A stretch of 64,000 nt of DNA from Corynebacterium bouchesdurhonense (GCF_900078305.2 NZ_LT546028.1:248001-312000); one strand, 5' to 3'; shown: positions 50,002 to 58,908, numbered from the stretch's first letter. Numbers and translations: made by a program. The notes: generated by a model not told the origin, from the letters alone.

Positions 50002-51393
50002 ATGTCAACTTCCCTCGCGCGCGGGCTGAAAACGCGCCACCTGACCATGATGGGGCTCGGCTCCGCCATCGGCGCCGGGCTGTTCCTGGGCACCGGGGTG
50101 GGCATCGCCGCGGCCGGGCCGGCGGTGCTTCTGGCCTACATCATCGCCGGCGCCATCACCGTGCTAGTCATGCAGATGCTTGCCGAGATGGTGGCCGCCC
50201 GGCCCTCCTCCGGCACCTTCTCCACCTACGCCGAGCAGGCGTTCGGGCCCTGGGCCGGGTTCACCATCGGCTGGCTGTACTGGTTCATGATGATCATGAT
50301 CATGGCGGTGGAGATCACCGGCGCCTCCGCCATCATCGCCGCCTGGTTCGGGGTCTCGCCATGGATCCCCGCCCTGATCGCCATGGCCGCGTTCACCGCC
50401 ATCAACTTCACCGCCGTGAAGAACTACGGCGAGTTCGAGTTCTGGTTCGCCCTGATCAAGGTGGTGGTCATCGCCGCGTTCCTGGTGCTCGGCGCGCTGC
50501 TGTGGCTCGGCGCCCTGCCCGGCACCGGGTTCGTGGGGCTCACCAACGTCGCCGATGTGGGCTTCATGCCCAACGGCTGGGGCGGCGTTGCCACCGCCCT
50601 GCTCGCCGTGGCGTTCGCGTTCGGCGGCATCGAGCTGGTCACCATCGCCGCCGCCGAATCCGACGACCCGGAGGTGGCCGTCCACTCCGCCATTCGCACC
50701 ATCATCTGGCGCATCAGCTTCTTCTACATCGGCTCGGTGCTCCTGATCGTGCTGCTGCTGCCCTTCGACCAGATCGGCGGGGCCAGCGACGCCTCCGAGT
50801 CCCCCTTCACCGCCGTGCTGCGCATGGCCAACATCCCGGGCGCGGTGGGCATCATGGAGGCCGTCATCGCCGTGGCGCTGCTGTCCGCCTGCAACACCCA
50901 GATCTACGGCTCCTCGCGCTTCCTGCACAACCTCGCCGTGCGCGGCGACGCGCCGGCGGCCTTCGCCGCCACCGACGCCCGCGGCGTGCCCGTGCGCTCC
51001 GTGGTCGTGTCCGTCCTCTTCGGGCTCGCGGCCGTGGGGCTGCAGTACTGGAACCCGCCGGGGCTGCTCGCCTTCCTGCTCAACGCGGTCGGCGGCTGCC
51101 TGGTGGTGATCTGGTTCGCCATCGCGTTCTCCTTCCTGCGCATCCACCCGCAGCTGGAGGCGGACGGTGACATCACCGAGGTCCGCATGTGGGCGCCCGG
51201 TGTCCTGCCGTGGGCGACCATCGCCCTGGCCGGCGGCATCGTGGCGCTCATGCTCACCAACCCGGACGGGCGCTTCCAGGTGCTCGCCGTGGCCGTTGTC
51301 GTCGGCGTGATTGCACTGTGCGGCGCGGCGTGGACGCGCACGGAAACGTTCCAATCCAACCACAAGCAGCAAGGAGTTCGCGGCGATGAGTAG
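50002..51393 (+). CDS. AroP-type amino-acid permease, copy 1
   Basis: A 463-aa APC-family permease with 12 hydrophobic segments. MGLGSAIGAGLFLGTGVGI is the helix-1 substrate site and GEFEFWFALIKV the helix-6/7 signature, closest in pattern to AroP/CycA aromatic or neutral amino-acid permeases. It is very similar along its length to the next gene (51386), so the pair arose by tandem duplication. It sits between dapE and dapD. The stop overlaps the second permease start by 8 bp. Confidence 0.88.
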   Translation: MSTSLARGLKTRHLTMMGLGSAIGAGLFLGTGVGIAAAGPAVLLAYIIAGAITVLVMQMLAEMVAARPSSGTFSTYAEQAFGPWAGFTIGWLYWFMMIMIMAVEITGASAIIAAWFGVSPWIPALIAMAAFTAINFTAVKNYGEFEFWFALIKVVVIAAFLVLGALLWLGALPGTGFVGLTNVADVGFMPNGWGGVATALLAVAFAFGGIELVTIAAAESDDPEVAVHSAIRTIIWRISFFYIGSVLLIVLLLPFDQIGGASDASESPFTAVLRMANIPGAVGIMEAVIAVALLSACNTQIYGSSRFLHNLAVRGDAPAAFAATDARGVPVRSVVVSVLFGLAAVGLQYWNPPGLLAFLLNAVGGCLVVIWFAIAFSFLRIHPQLEADGDITEVRMWAPGVLPWATIALAGGIVALMLTNPDGRFQVLAVAVVVGVIALCGAAWTRTETFQSNHKQQGVRGDE

Positions 51394-52783
51394 CGCGGCT
51401 GGTACCAGGGGGGCGTCGGCAAGCACGAGCCCCCAAAACGAACTCGGCACGGGCCTTCAGCCCCGCCACCTCACCCTCATGGGCCTGGGCACGGCGATCG
51501 GCGCCGGGCTCTTCCTCGGCGTCGGCGTGGGCATCCGCGCCGCCGGGCCCGCGATTCTGCTCGCGTACGTGATCGCCGGCGCGATCGTCATCGCCGTGAT
51601 GCGCATGCTCGGCGAGATGGCCGCCGCCGACCCCTCCTCCGGCTCCTTTGCCACCTACGGGCGCCAGGCGTTCGGGCACTGGGCCGGGTTCCTGCTCGGC
51701 TGGCTGTACTGGTTTTTGCTGATCATGGTGTGCGGCGCGGAAATCACCGGCGCCGCCGCGATCATGGCCGGCTGGTTCGGCATCCCGCAGTGGATCCCCG
51801 CGCTGGTGGCCGTGGCCGTGTTCGCCGTGGTCAACCTCGCGCAGGTGCGCGGCTTCGGCGAGTTCGAGTTCTGGTTCGCCATGATCAAGATCGCGGTCAT
51901 CCTCGGCTTCCTGATCATCGCCGCGCTGCTGTGGCTCGGGCTGTGGCCGGGGCAGGAGTTCGTCGGCTTCAGCAACGTGCGTGAATCCGGGTTCGCGCCC
52001 AACGGCATCCCGGGCATCGCCGCCGGCCTGCTGGCCGTTGCGTTCGCATTCGGCGGCATCGAGGTGGTCACCATCGCCGCCGCGGAGTCCCAGAACCCGG
52101 CGCAGGCCGTGAAGAAGGCGGTCAACTCCGTGATCTGGCGCATCGCGTTGTTCTACGTCGGCTCCGTCATCGCCATTGTGCTGCTGCTGCCGTTCGCGCA
52201 GATCGACGGCGCGGATTCCGCCGCGGACTCCCCCTTCGCGCTCGTACTCGCCATGGCCAACATCCCCGGCGTTGTCGGCTTCATGGAGGCCGTGATCGTG
52301 CTCGCGCTGCTGTCCGCCTTCAACGCCCAGATCTACGGCACCTCGCGCATGGCGTACCAGCTCGCGCTCGAGGGCGACGCGCCGCGCTGGCTCGCGCGCA
52401 CCAGTGGCAACGTGCCGCGCAACTCCGTGTGGGTGTCCATCTTCTTCGCGCTCGTGGCCGTGGCCCTGCAGTGGTGGAACCCGCCGGGGCTGCTCGACTT
52501 CCTCATGAACGCCGTGGGCGGCTGCCTCATCGTCACGTGGATCATGATCACGCTCAGCTACATCCGCCTCCACCCCACCATCCGCGACTCCGCCGTGAAG
52601 GTTCACGGCGCCGCGTGGCTGCCGTGGGTGACGCTCGCCGCGCTGGTTGCGCTCATGGGGCTCATGCTTTTCGACGCATCCACACGCAACCAAATCATCT
52701 CCGTCCTGATCCTCTCCGCCGGCCTCATCGCCGCGTCGTTTCTGACCGGCCGGCGCGACCGGAGCGCCGCCCCTGGCCTGTAG
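51386..52783 (+). CDS. AroP-type amino-acid permease, copy 2
   Basis: A 465-aa paralogue of the upstream permease. The same motifs are present (MGLGTAIGAGLFLGVGVGI, GEFEFWFAMIKI, AAAESQNP) and about 60% or more of core residues look identical by eye. The N-terminal cytoplasmic tail is unlike copy 1: it contains a complete dispersed-repeat copy encoding RGASASTSP, so the element seems to have been captured in frame. Overlap with the upstream stop shows one operon. Confidence 0.88.
   Translation: MSSAAGTRGASASTSPQNELGTGLQPRHLTLMGLGTAIGAGLFLGVGVGIRAAGPAILLAYVIAGAIVIAVMRMLGEMAAADPSSGSFATYGRQAFGHWAGFLLGWLYWFLLIMVCGAEITGAAAIMAGWFGIPQWIPALVAVAVFAVVNLAQVRGFGEFEFWFAMIKIAVILGFLIIAALLWLGLWPGQEFVGFSNVRESGFAPNGIPGIAAGLLAVAFAFGGIEVVTIAAAESQNPAQAVKKAVNSVIWRIALFYVGSVIAIVLLLPFAQIDGADSAADSPFALVLAMANIPGVVGFMEAVIVLALLSAFNAQIYGTSRMAYQLALEGDAPRWLARTSGNVPRNSVWVSIFFALVAVALQWWNPPGLLDFLMNAVGGCLIVTWIMITLSYIRLHPTIRDSAVKVHGAAWLPWVTLAALVALMGLMLFDASTRNQIISVLILSAGLIAASFLTGRRDRSAAPGL
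51408..51434 (+). repeat. Dispersed stem-loop repeat, copy 13
   Basis: GGGGGGC, core GTCGGCAAGCACGA, GCCCCC: a perfect 6-bp stem. In frame in the N-terminal tail of permease copy 2. Confidence 0.8.
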
Positions 52784-52794
52784 CGGCGATGCTC

Positions 52795-52800
52795 TAAGGT
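52795..52800 (+). promoter_or_regulatory. -10 box TAAGGT of dapD
   Basis: Ends 7 nt before the ATG at 52808, supporting that ATG over the upstream GTG at 52799. Confidence 0.45.
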
Positions 52801-52807
52801 GCAAGGC

Positions 52808-53779
52808 ATGACTGCTCTCTCCGCGCAGGCCCGCGGCCTTGCCACCATCACCCACGACGGCACAGTTCTCGACGTTTGGTACCCGGCGCCGAAGGTTGGT
52901 GCAAAGGGTGCGTCGACAAGCACAAAGCGCTTGGAGGAGGCGGACCCGCGCTTCGCCGAGCTCGAGGGGCCCGACGAGGCCCGCGGGGTGGCGCGCGTGG
53001 CCGTGGAGACCACCATCGCGGACCTCACGCAGCCGGCCGTGGACGCGTACGACGTGTACCTGCGCCTGCACCTGCTATCCCACCGCCTGATCAAGCCGCA
53101 CGACGCCAACATGGACGGCGTGTTCGGGCTGCTGGCCAACGTGGTGTGGACCAACTACGGGCCGTGCGCGGTGGCCGACTTCCAGATGACGCGCGGGCGC
53201 CTCGCCGCGCAGGGGCCCGTGGTGGTCTACTCCGTGGACAAGTTCCCGCGAATGGTGGACTACGTGGTGCCGTCCGGCGTGCGCATCGGCGACGCGGACC
53301 GCATCCGCCTCGGCGCGCACCTCGCCGAGGGCACGACCGTGATGCACGAGGGGTTTGTGAACTTCAACGCGGGCACGCTGGGCGCATCCATGGTTGAGGG
53401 CCGCATCTCCGCCGGCGTGGTGGTGGGCGACGGCACCGACATCGGCGGCGGCGCCTCCATCATGGGCACCCTGTCCGGCGGCGGCAAGGAAGTGATTAGC
53501 CTGGGCGAGCGCTGCCTGCTCGGCGCGAACGCGGGTGTGGGCATTTCGCTTGGCGACGACTGCGTGGTGGAAGCCGGCCTCTACGTGACCGCAAGCTCCA
53601 AAGTCGTGCTGAGCGCGCCGGTGGCGGAGGCGCTGGGCAAGGAGGCGGGTGCCGAGGTGAAGGCGCTCGAGCTCTCCGGCAAGAGCGGGCTGCAGTTCCG
53701 CCGCAACTCGCTCAGCGGCGCCATCGAGGTGGTGCCGGCGAAGGGCATCGCGCTCAACGACGCGCTGCACGCGAACTAA
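52808..53779 (+). CDS. dapD: Tetrahydrodipicolinate N-succinyltransferase
   Basis: A 323-aa left-handed beta-helix acyltransferase of the DAP/lysine pathway, matching the actinobacterial DapD type. [28 protein letters not shown] and [14 protein letters not shown] are family segments. Residues 33-41 (KGASTSTKR) arise from a dispersed-repeat copy in a variable loop after VWYPAP. It starts at ATG 52808, behind a -10 box. In C. glutamicum dapC lies nearby, but here an adapter artefact follows 65 bp after the stop. Confidence 0.95.
   Translation: MTALSAQARGLATITHDGTVLDVWYPAPKVGAKGASTSTKRLEEADPRFAELEGPDEARGVARVAVETTIADLTQPAVDAYDVYLRLHLLSHRLIKPHDANMDGVFGLLANVVWTNYGPCAVADFQMTRGRLAAQGPVVVYSVDKFPRMVDYVVPSGVRIGDADRIRLGAHLAEGTTVMHEGFVNFNAGTLGASMVEGRISAGVVVGDGTDIGGGASIMGTLSGGGKEVISLGERCLLGANAGVGISLGDDCVVEAGLYVTASSKVVLSAPVAEALGKEAGAEVKALELSGKSGLQFRRNSLSGAIEVVPAKGIALNDALHAN
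52906..52930 (+). repeat. Dispersed stem-loop repeat, copy 14
   Basis: GGGTGC, core GTCGACAAGCACAAA, GCGC. In frame in a variable loop of dapD. Confidence 0.6.
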
Positions 53780-53844
53780 CCGTCCCAGTGTGCCGCCTTG
53801 GGGGTGGGCGGTCAAGGGGTTGGGTGGTGGTTGTGGATAACGGC

Positions 53845-53979
53845 GGGGGGGGGGGGGGGGGGGGGGGCGCCCCCCCCCCCCCCCGGGGCCGCCCCCCCCC
53901 GCCCGGGGGGTGGGGGGCGCGGCTGCCCGCGCGCTGACCACGATGAACGGGGGGAGCGTCGGAGGTGTATAAGAGACAG
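53845..53979. other. Sequencing-adapter artefact (Nextera mosaic end plus poly-G/poly-C)
   Basis: A run of 23 G (53845-53867) and one of 15 C (53870-53884) are followed by further G/C blocks. Positions 53965-53979 are gtgtataagagacag, the Tn5 mosaic end used in Nextera libraries. The bases to its left (AGCGTC at 53955-53960) fit the rest of the read-1 adapter with A/T-to-G errors, and gaccac at 53935-53940 may be part of the P5 region. Poly-G is the usual dark-signal output of two-colour Illumina instruments. This sequence is not biological, and the join here is unreliable. Confidence 0.9.
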
Positions 53980-54619
53980 GGGTGCGCGCCGCGTCGGCGA
54001 TCAGCGCCAACGGCGCGAGCGCTTCCTCCCACTGCGCCGGCGTGGAGGTGGGCGCGAGCTGCGCCAGCGCCCACGCGCCCTCGCACCACACGGCAGACAC
54101 GGCCGGCGGCAGCTCCGCCAGGGCGGTGCGCACGCGGACGTCGACGAAGCGGCGCACCGGGCCGGCGTCGGTGCCGAAGACGGTGAAGCCCTCCTCGCGC
54201 GCCACCTCAACCAGGTCCGTCGAGGACTCCACCGCGAAACCGTCGCGGCGCATGTCCACCACCACGGCCGAGGCCTCGCCGGTGGACATGGCGATCACCG
54301 TGGCGGCGCCCAGGTCGGCCACGTGCATGTCGTGCCCGTACACCTGCCCCGACACCACGTCGCGCGCCGTGCTTCCCGACGCCGCCGCCCCCCGCTGCCA
54401 CTCCCCCGCCAACAGGTCGTCCTCCCTGGCGAAGGCGAAGCCGCGCGCCTCCGCCCACGCCCGGCGCTCCCGCCGCTCCCGGCGCGACGCTCCCGGCAGC
54501 TGCAGACCGGGCTGGGGGGCGTCGACAAGCGAAGGCTCCCGCTCGCGCGCGTCCGCGTTCCACAACCACAGGCCGGCGGCGAGCGACACCAGCGCCAGGA
54601 GGATAAGTAGGTATGCCAT
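53980..54619 (-). CDS. Membrane-anchored hypothetical protein, 3' end lost in artefact
   Basis: About 213 codons are visible before the adapter. A single N-terminal membrane helix (YLLILLALVSLAAGLWLW) is followed by a basic segment (RRERRERRAWAEARGF) and a cytoplasmic domain of mixed strands (TVIAMSTGEASAVVVDM, FTVFGTDAGPVRRFVDVRV). No domain is recognised; related corynebacterial proteins of unknown function exist to my memory. The genuine C-terminus and stop are not in this window. A dispersed-repeat copy lies near the N-terminus, encoding SLVDAPQP. Confidence 0.7.
54514..54540 (+). repeat. Dispersed stem-loop repeat, copy 15
   Basis: GGGGGGC, core GTCGACAAGCGAAG, GCTCCC. In the coding region just after the membrane helix of the 54619 gene. 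Confidence 0.7.
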
Positions 54620-54662
54620 TGGGAACCGATGTTAGTGCCCCGCGCGGGGCCGGCTGGTATCG

Positions 54663-55505
54663 CTACAGGTCGGTGGAGACCGGGTTGCCCGGGTTGGCCG
54701 ACCACTGGGACCAGCCGCCGATGTAGTGGCGCGGCACCGGCAGGCCCGCGTGCGCCATGGCGGCGAGCAACAGCGCCGAGTGGTTGCCCGAGCCGGAGTA
54801 GAAGATCGCGTCCGCCGGGTCCGAGTCCTGCGTGATTCCGACCTCAGCCAGGCGCTCGCGGATCTCCTCGGCGGGCTTGACCGCGTTGCTGTCCTCCTCG
54901 AAGAGGTCACCCACCGGCAGGTTCACCGCGCCCGGGATGTGGCCCGCCTGCAGATCCAGGATCTCGCGGCGGCCTTGGAAGCGGCGTTGGGAGCGGGCGT
55001 CGACAAGCAAGCCCTCAAACTCGCGGACCTCCTCCATCTCCGCGGTGGGCAAGTGGCCCGTGGAGATCTCCACCTGGCGCGGCACGACCACGTTGCCCGG
55101 GCCCGCCACGGTGGGAAGCCCCCTCGCATCCCACTCGGCGAAGCCGCCGTCCAGGATCGAGACGTCTTCGATGCCCGCCCAGCGCAGCACCCACCACGCG
55201 CGGGCGGCGAAGAGGCCGTTGCCGCCGTCATAGATGAACACCGGGCGGCCCGGCTCGACGCCCCACGCGCGGACCGCCCTGCGCAGCGTCTCGACGTCCG
55301 GCAGCGGGTTACGCCCGCCACGGCGGCCCGGCATGCCCGTGAGCTGCGACGCTGGGTCGCAAAACACAGCCGTGGGGATGTGCTCGGATTGGAACTTCGA
55401 CCAGGACTGGCCCGATTTCGCTTCCCACAGCGACGCGAGAACGGTTTGGCGCTTTCCGGATTTAATGTGCTCGTGCAGGGTTTCCGCGGAGACGAAGACG
55501 CTCAT
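54663..55505 (-). CDS. Two-domain rhodanese-like sulfurtransferase, catalytic Cys replaced
   Basis: A 280-aa protein of two rhodanese domains, the thiosulfate or mercaptopyruvate sulfurtransferase type. Domain 1 is about 5-125 (FIYDGGNGLFAARAWW), domain 2 about 150-275 (LLVDARSQRRF, HIPGAVNLP). In the C-terminal active-site loop, where Cys starts the CGSGxxA-type loop, the sequence is FYSGSGNHSAL, with Ser (TCC) in its place. It is therefore probably inactive as a sulfurtransferase, or uses another nucleophile. The start ATG 55505 is the conserved MSVFVSAETL. Confidence 0.85.
   Translation of the reverse strand: MSVFVSAETLHEHIKSGKRQTVLASLWEAKSGQSWSKFQSEHIPTAVFCDPASQLTGMPGRRGGRNPLPDVETLRRAVRAWGVEPGRPVFIYDGGNGLFAARAWWVLRWAGIEDVSILDGGFAEWDARGLPTVAGPGNVVVPRQVEISTGHLPTAEMEEVREFEGLLVDARSQRRFQGRREILDLQAGHIPGAVNLPVGDLFEEDSNAVKPAEEIRERLAEVGITQDSDPADAIFYSGSGNHSALLLAAMAHAGLPVPRHYIGGWSQWSANPGNPVSTDL
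54995..55014 (+). repeat. Dispersed stem-loop repeat, copy 16
   Basis: GGGC, shortened core GTCGACAAGCAA, GCCC, in the sulfurtransferase gene. Encodes LLVDARS, a normal rhodanese motif, so chance resemblance cannot be excluded. Confidence 0.45.
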
Positions 55506-55531
55506 GGCGCCAAGTGTAGCCAGGGTTGGGC

Positions 55532-55610
55532 GGGCGCTCAGGGCGTGCGGGGTGGGCGCGGAGTTGGCGGCAGGGCGCTCAGGGCGTGCGGGGTGTTGGC
55601 GGCAGGGCGC
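55532..55610. repeat. Short direct repeat upstream of the sulfurtransferase
   Basis: A 23-bp unit beginning gggcgctcagggcgtgcg occurs at 55532-55554 and 55573-55595, 41 bp apart. A ttggcggcagggcgc segment is also duplicated. Likely replication slippage in the divergent leader. Confidence 0.75.
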
Positions 55611-55719
55611 CGGGGCGGAGGTTGGGTGCTCGATGCGGTGGTTACGCGGGGCAAAACCCAAATGATCATTAGTACCTGGTCATTAGTCGGGTAAAGCGCC
55701 CGGGTGAAGCGCGGCGCTA

Positions 55720-56406
55720 TCAAGCGGTGGTTGCACCACTTTGTGCTAGTTGTTGCATCATCTCACGCGGTGTCATGCCGTTGAAGATGACTCTGGGCGT
55801 GTCGTTGAGTTCGTCTTGGACCCAGGCGACGTGGTCGACGGTGACTTCTTTGAAGTCGGTGGCTTTGGGGTAGAACCGGCGCCGGATCTCGCCGTTGGTG
55901 TTTTCGTTGGTGGGGCGCTGCCAGGGTGAGTGCGGGTCGCAGAAGTACACCGCACAGCCTTCCGCAATTTTCACCTGGGCGGTCATCGCCATTTCTGCCC
56001 CTTGATCCCAGGTGATGGTCTTTAGCTGCTCTTTGTTGAGGTCTTTGACCATGTCCTGGATCGTTTCCACCACTGTCTTCGAGCTGTGGTCGTCTGGAAG
56101 GTGACCTAACAGGGTAAATCGGGTGGTGCGCTCAACCAGGGTGATCAGGGCACTCTTGCCGTTTTTGCCGATGACGAGGTCGCCTTCCCAGTGCCCGAAG
56201 ATGGCCCGGTCGTCGACTTCAGGGGGGCGTGTGGTGATTTCAGCACCCTTGATCCAGCCACGTCGGTTGGTCAGCAACCCAGCGGTGCGTTTGCGTGGTT
56301 TGCGTTGTGCCCCGCCGCGGATCAGCGCGTGTTGGTCTTTGATGTAGGCCTCGAGTTCTTGACGCAGGCTGCCGGCACCTTGAATGTAGATGGCGCTGTA
56401 GATCGA
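55720..56406 (-). pseudogene. IS30 transposase, C-terminal fragment
   Basis: Encodes about 227 residues with the catalytic core: FGHWEGDLVIG (first Asp), TWDQGAEMA (second Asp) and QRPTNENTNG (Glu). It continues the frame of the 57847-58908 fragment: HESI joins YSAIYIQ exactly when the inserted element and one TAGATCGA copy are removed. The current upstream codons (MKLLSDQ..., from 56457) come from the inserted element's left end, so any product would be a chimera. Confidence 0.85.
56399..56406. repeat. Target-site duplication TAGATCGA (left)
   Basis: Identical to 57848-57855; the 8-bp length is usual for IS256-family insertion. Confidence 0.9.
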
Positions 56407-57847
56407 GAGAGTGTCAGGAAGTTTGTGTGTGAGGCTCTGATCTGAAAGGAGTTTCACCGATAATGACTACGGTGTCACCGAAGAAAGGCTATGACCCGTC
56501 GAGGGTCAACGCGATCAGCGAGAAGCTGATGGATAACCCCGAGCTCGCAAAGCTCATCGGGGAGCTCTCCACCTCCACCGACGACGCCAGTGAGCTGGTG
56601 AAGGGGCTTTTGCAGGCATCGATCAACGCTGGCCTGCAGGCGGAGATGGACGCCCATTTGGGCTACGAGCACTCCGACCGCAAAGCCAAAGCCCAGGTAG
56701 ATACCGGTGATGGTGGTAACCACCGCAACGGGTCCTACACCAAAACCGTGGATTCTGGCTATGGCCCGCTGGAAGTGACCGTGCCCAGGGATCGGGCGGG
56801 GACGTTTCGCCCGCAGATGGTGCCCAAAGGTGTCCGCAGGCTCACCGAGCTTGATGACATGATCATCTCCCTGTACGCGGGTGGGATGACCGTGCGCGAC
56901 ATCCAGCACCACCTTGCAACCACCCTTGGGGTGGACATGAGCCCGGATACCATCAGCACGATCACCGACGCGGTGCTCGATGAGGTGATGCTGTGGCAGA
57001 ACCGCCAGCTAGATGAGTTCTACCCGGTGATCTTCCTCGACGCACTTAGAGTCAAGATCCGCGACGGCCACCGCGTGGTCAACAAGTCCTGCTACATGGC
57101 CGTTGGCGTGGACATGGACGGCATCAAACACATCTTGGGGTTGTGGATCGCTGATACCGAAGGTGCCGCATTTTGGGCATCCGTATGCGCTGACCTTGCC
57201 AACCGTGGGGTGCAAGACGTGTTCATCGTCTGCTGCGACGGACTCAAAGGCCTGCCCGAGGCGGTCGAAGCGACGTGGCCGAATTCCATGGTGCAAACCT
57301 GCATCGTGCACCTGATCCGGGCGGCGAATAGGTGGGTGTCCTACCAGGACCGCAAACCCGTCTCCCGAGCGCTGCGGAAGGTCTACACCGCACCGAATGA
57401 GGACACCGCCCGTGCCGCCCTAGACGCGTTCGAGGCATCTGAGCTTGGGCGCCGCTACCCGCAATCGGTGAAGGTGTGGCGCGACGCGTGGGACCGGTTC
57501 GTGCCGTTTCTGCAGTTCCCTCCGGCGGCCCGCCGGGTGCTCTACACCACGAACTCGATCGAGTCGCTTAATGCTGAGTTGCGCAAAGCCACCCGGAACC
57601 GGGGCCAGTTCCCGAACGATACCGCGGCGTTGAAGACGTTGTGGTTGATGATTTGCAACATCGAAGACAAGCGCGCCGCCCAGCGGGCGAAGAAAGCGAA
57701 ACGGGTAACCGAATCCAACGGCTATATTGAAGGGGCGAAAGCCACCGGGTGGAAACAAGCCATCAACCAACTAGCCGTGGCATACCCCGACCGATTCGCG
57801 GACTACTTGTAAACTAAGCCCCCGCACACAAACAATCGGACACTCTC
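56407..57847 (+). mobile_element. IS256-family insertion sequence inside IS30
   Basis: A 1441-bp element. Terminal inverted repeats of 23 bp (56407-56429 and 57825-57847) match at 19 positions, starting GAGAGTGTC. It is flanked by the 8-bp target duplication TAGATCGA and carries one intact transposase gene. The intact ends and perfect duplication suggest a recent insertion. Confidence 0.93.
56463..57812 (+). CDS. IS256-family transposase
   Basis: A 449-aa MULE-type DDE transposase. The catalytic residues lie in FLDALRVKIRD (first Asp), CCDGLKGLPEA (second Asp) and TTNSIESLNAELRK (Glu with the conserved NSIES context). The N-terminal helical domain carries DAHLGYEHSDR, a family hallmark. The frame is complete, with no stop or frameshift, so the element could be active. 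ATG 56463 starts 56 bp inside the left end. Confidence 0.95.
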   Translation: MTTVSPKKGYDPSRVNAISEKLMDNPELAKLIGELSTSTDDASELVKGLLQASINAGLQAEMDAHLGYEHSDRKAKAQVDTGDGGNHRNGSYTKTVDSGYGPLEVTVPRDRAGTFRPQMVPKGVRRLTELDDMIISLYAGGMTVRDIQHHLATTLGVDMSPDTISTITDAVLDEVMLWQNRQLDEFYPVIFLDALRVKIRDGHRVVNKSCYMAVGVDMDGIKHILGLWIADTEGAAFWASVCADLANRGVQDVFIVCCDGLKGLPEAVEATWPNSMVQTCIVHLIRAANRWVSYQDRKPVSRALRKVYTAPNEDTARAALDAFEASELGRRYPQSVKVWRDAWDRFVPFLQFPPAARRVLYTTNSIESLNAELRKATRNRGQFPNDTAALKTLWLMICNIEDKRAAQRAKKAKRVTESNGYIEGAKATGWKQAINQLAVAYPDRFADYL

Positions 57848-58908
57848 TAGATCGATTCGTGGGAGATGTGCATAGCCCCATCATCCGGGTAGCAGCTACG
57901 CAAACGCCGCTCGATGCGCTTAGGCGACCATCGCCTGGCTAAACCGGCCAGCACTTCTTGACGCAGTAGCAGGCAAACGTCAATCTTTCGGGGCTTGGGG
58001 CGCCGTTTGCGCTCGGCGGTGAGCTCTTCAGCGTGCTCAACGTTGTAGAAGGTTGTGACGGCCCCATCATGGTCGATGCAGGTGACGGCGTTTCGTTCTA
58101 TCTCACGCTTGACCACAGTGTGGTCGCGGCCTATATCCCGACCGATCGCGCGGATGCTGCGACCGGCTGCGATCCCTTCAGCAATGCGGATACGATCCAC
58201 TGTGCTCAAACGGGTTCCCCGCCCAACTTTCTCGCCGGCTTGGCTGGGTTGTGTGCTTACGACACGAGGCTCTGTGATCGTCATGGCCTCATTTTTCAAC
58301 CACAGGTATACAGTGGCCTCACTCAAGCTAAGCGTGTCGGCGATCTGGGGCACCCGCCACCCTCTATTTGCCAGTACGAGCGCTTCTGCTCGTTTCTTCG
58401 TGAAGTGCTTCTGGCTGCCCCGTGGGCCTTGCACACCCGCTTTGCCCATCCACACATACACTGCGTGCGCGCTGCGGCCGATCTCTTTCGCAACATGGTA
58501 AGGGCTACGCCCAGCACGCACCTGCGTCAACGCGTACTCCCGCTCCTGGGCAGTAGCGTTTTTCACCCCCGCCACCGCAATGGGTGATTCCTGGCGCAGC
58601 CGATAACACAACGCCCCCGGATCCATCCCAACCATTTGAGCAGCCTTGGCCTGGCTCATCCCTAGCGCGAGCAGCTTCTTCGCCTCAACGAACAACGCGT
58701 CATTAGCAGCCGCTTTAGCATTCTTCGGCGCAGGCACACCGGCTTTCCTCAACCATCTCCACACATTGTGCTTCGTGACGCCTAACGAAGAAGCAACCTC
58801 GGCAACCATCTCACCAGCCGCCACCCGAGCAACCGCCTCCCGGCGAACCTCCGCGGGGATCTCCTTCGAACCCACAACAACCACCTCTTTCTGTCTGAGG
58901 TGGTGCAT
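57847..58908 (-). pseudogene. IS30 transposase, N-terminal fragment
   Basis: About 353 codons with several repeated helix-turn-helix segments (EIPAEVRREAVARVAAGE, SQAKAAQMVGMD, YHVAKEIGRSAHAVYVW, RVPQIADTLSLSEATVYLW) and then the IS30-type STVDRIRIAEGIAAG with HISHESI. The many HTH repeats make this N-terminus unusually long for IS30, which commonly totals about 380-460 aa. It stops at a TAG created by the inserted element. Confidence 0.85.
57848..57855. repeat. Target-site duplication TAGATCGA (right)
   Basis: Second copy of the IS256 target duplication. It creates the stop codon that ends the N-terminal IS30 fragment. Confidence 0.9.

Noticed and set aside
53845-53884. Poly-G/poly-C block as a G-quadruplex or rho-independent signal
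   Set aside because: It adjoins a Nextera mosaic end and partial adapter sequence, so it is a library artefact.
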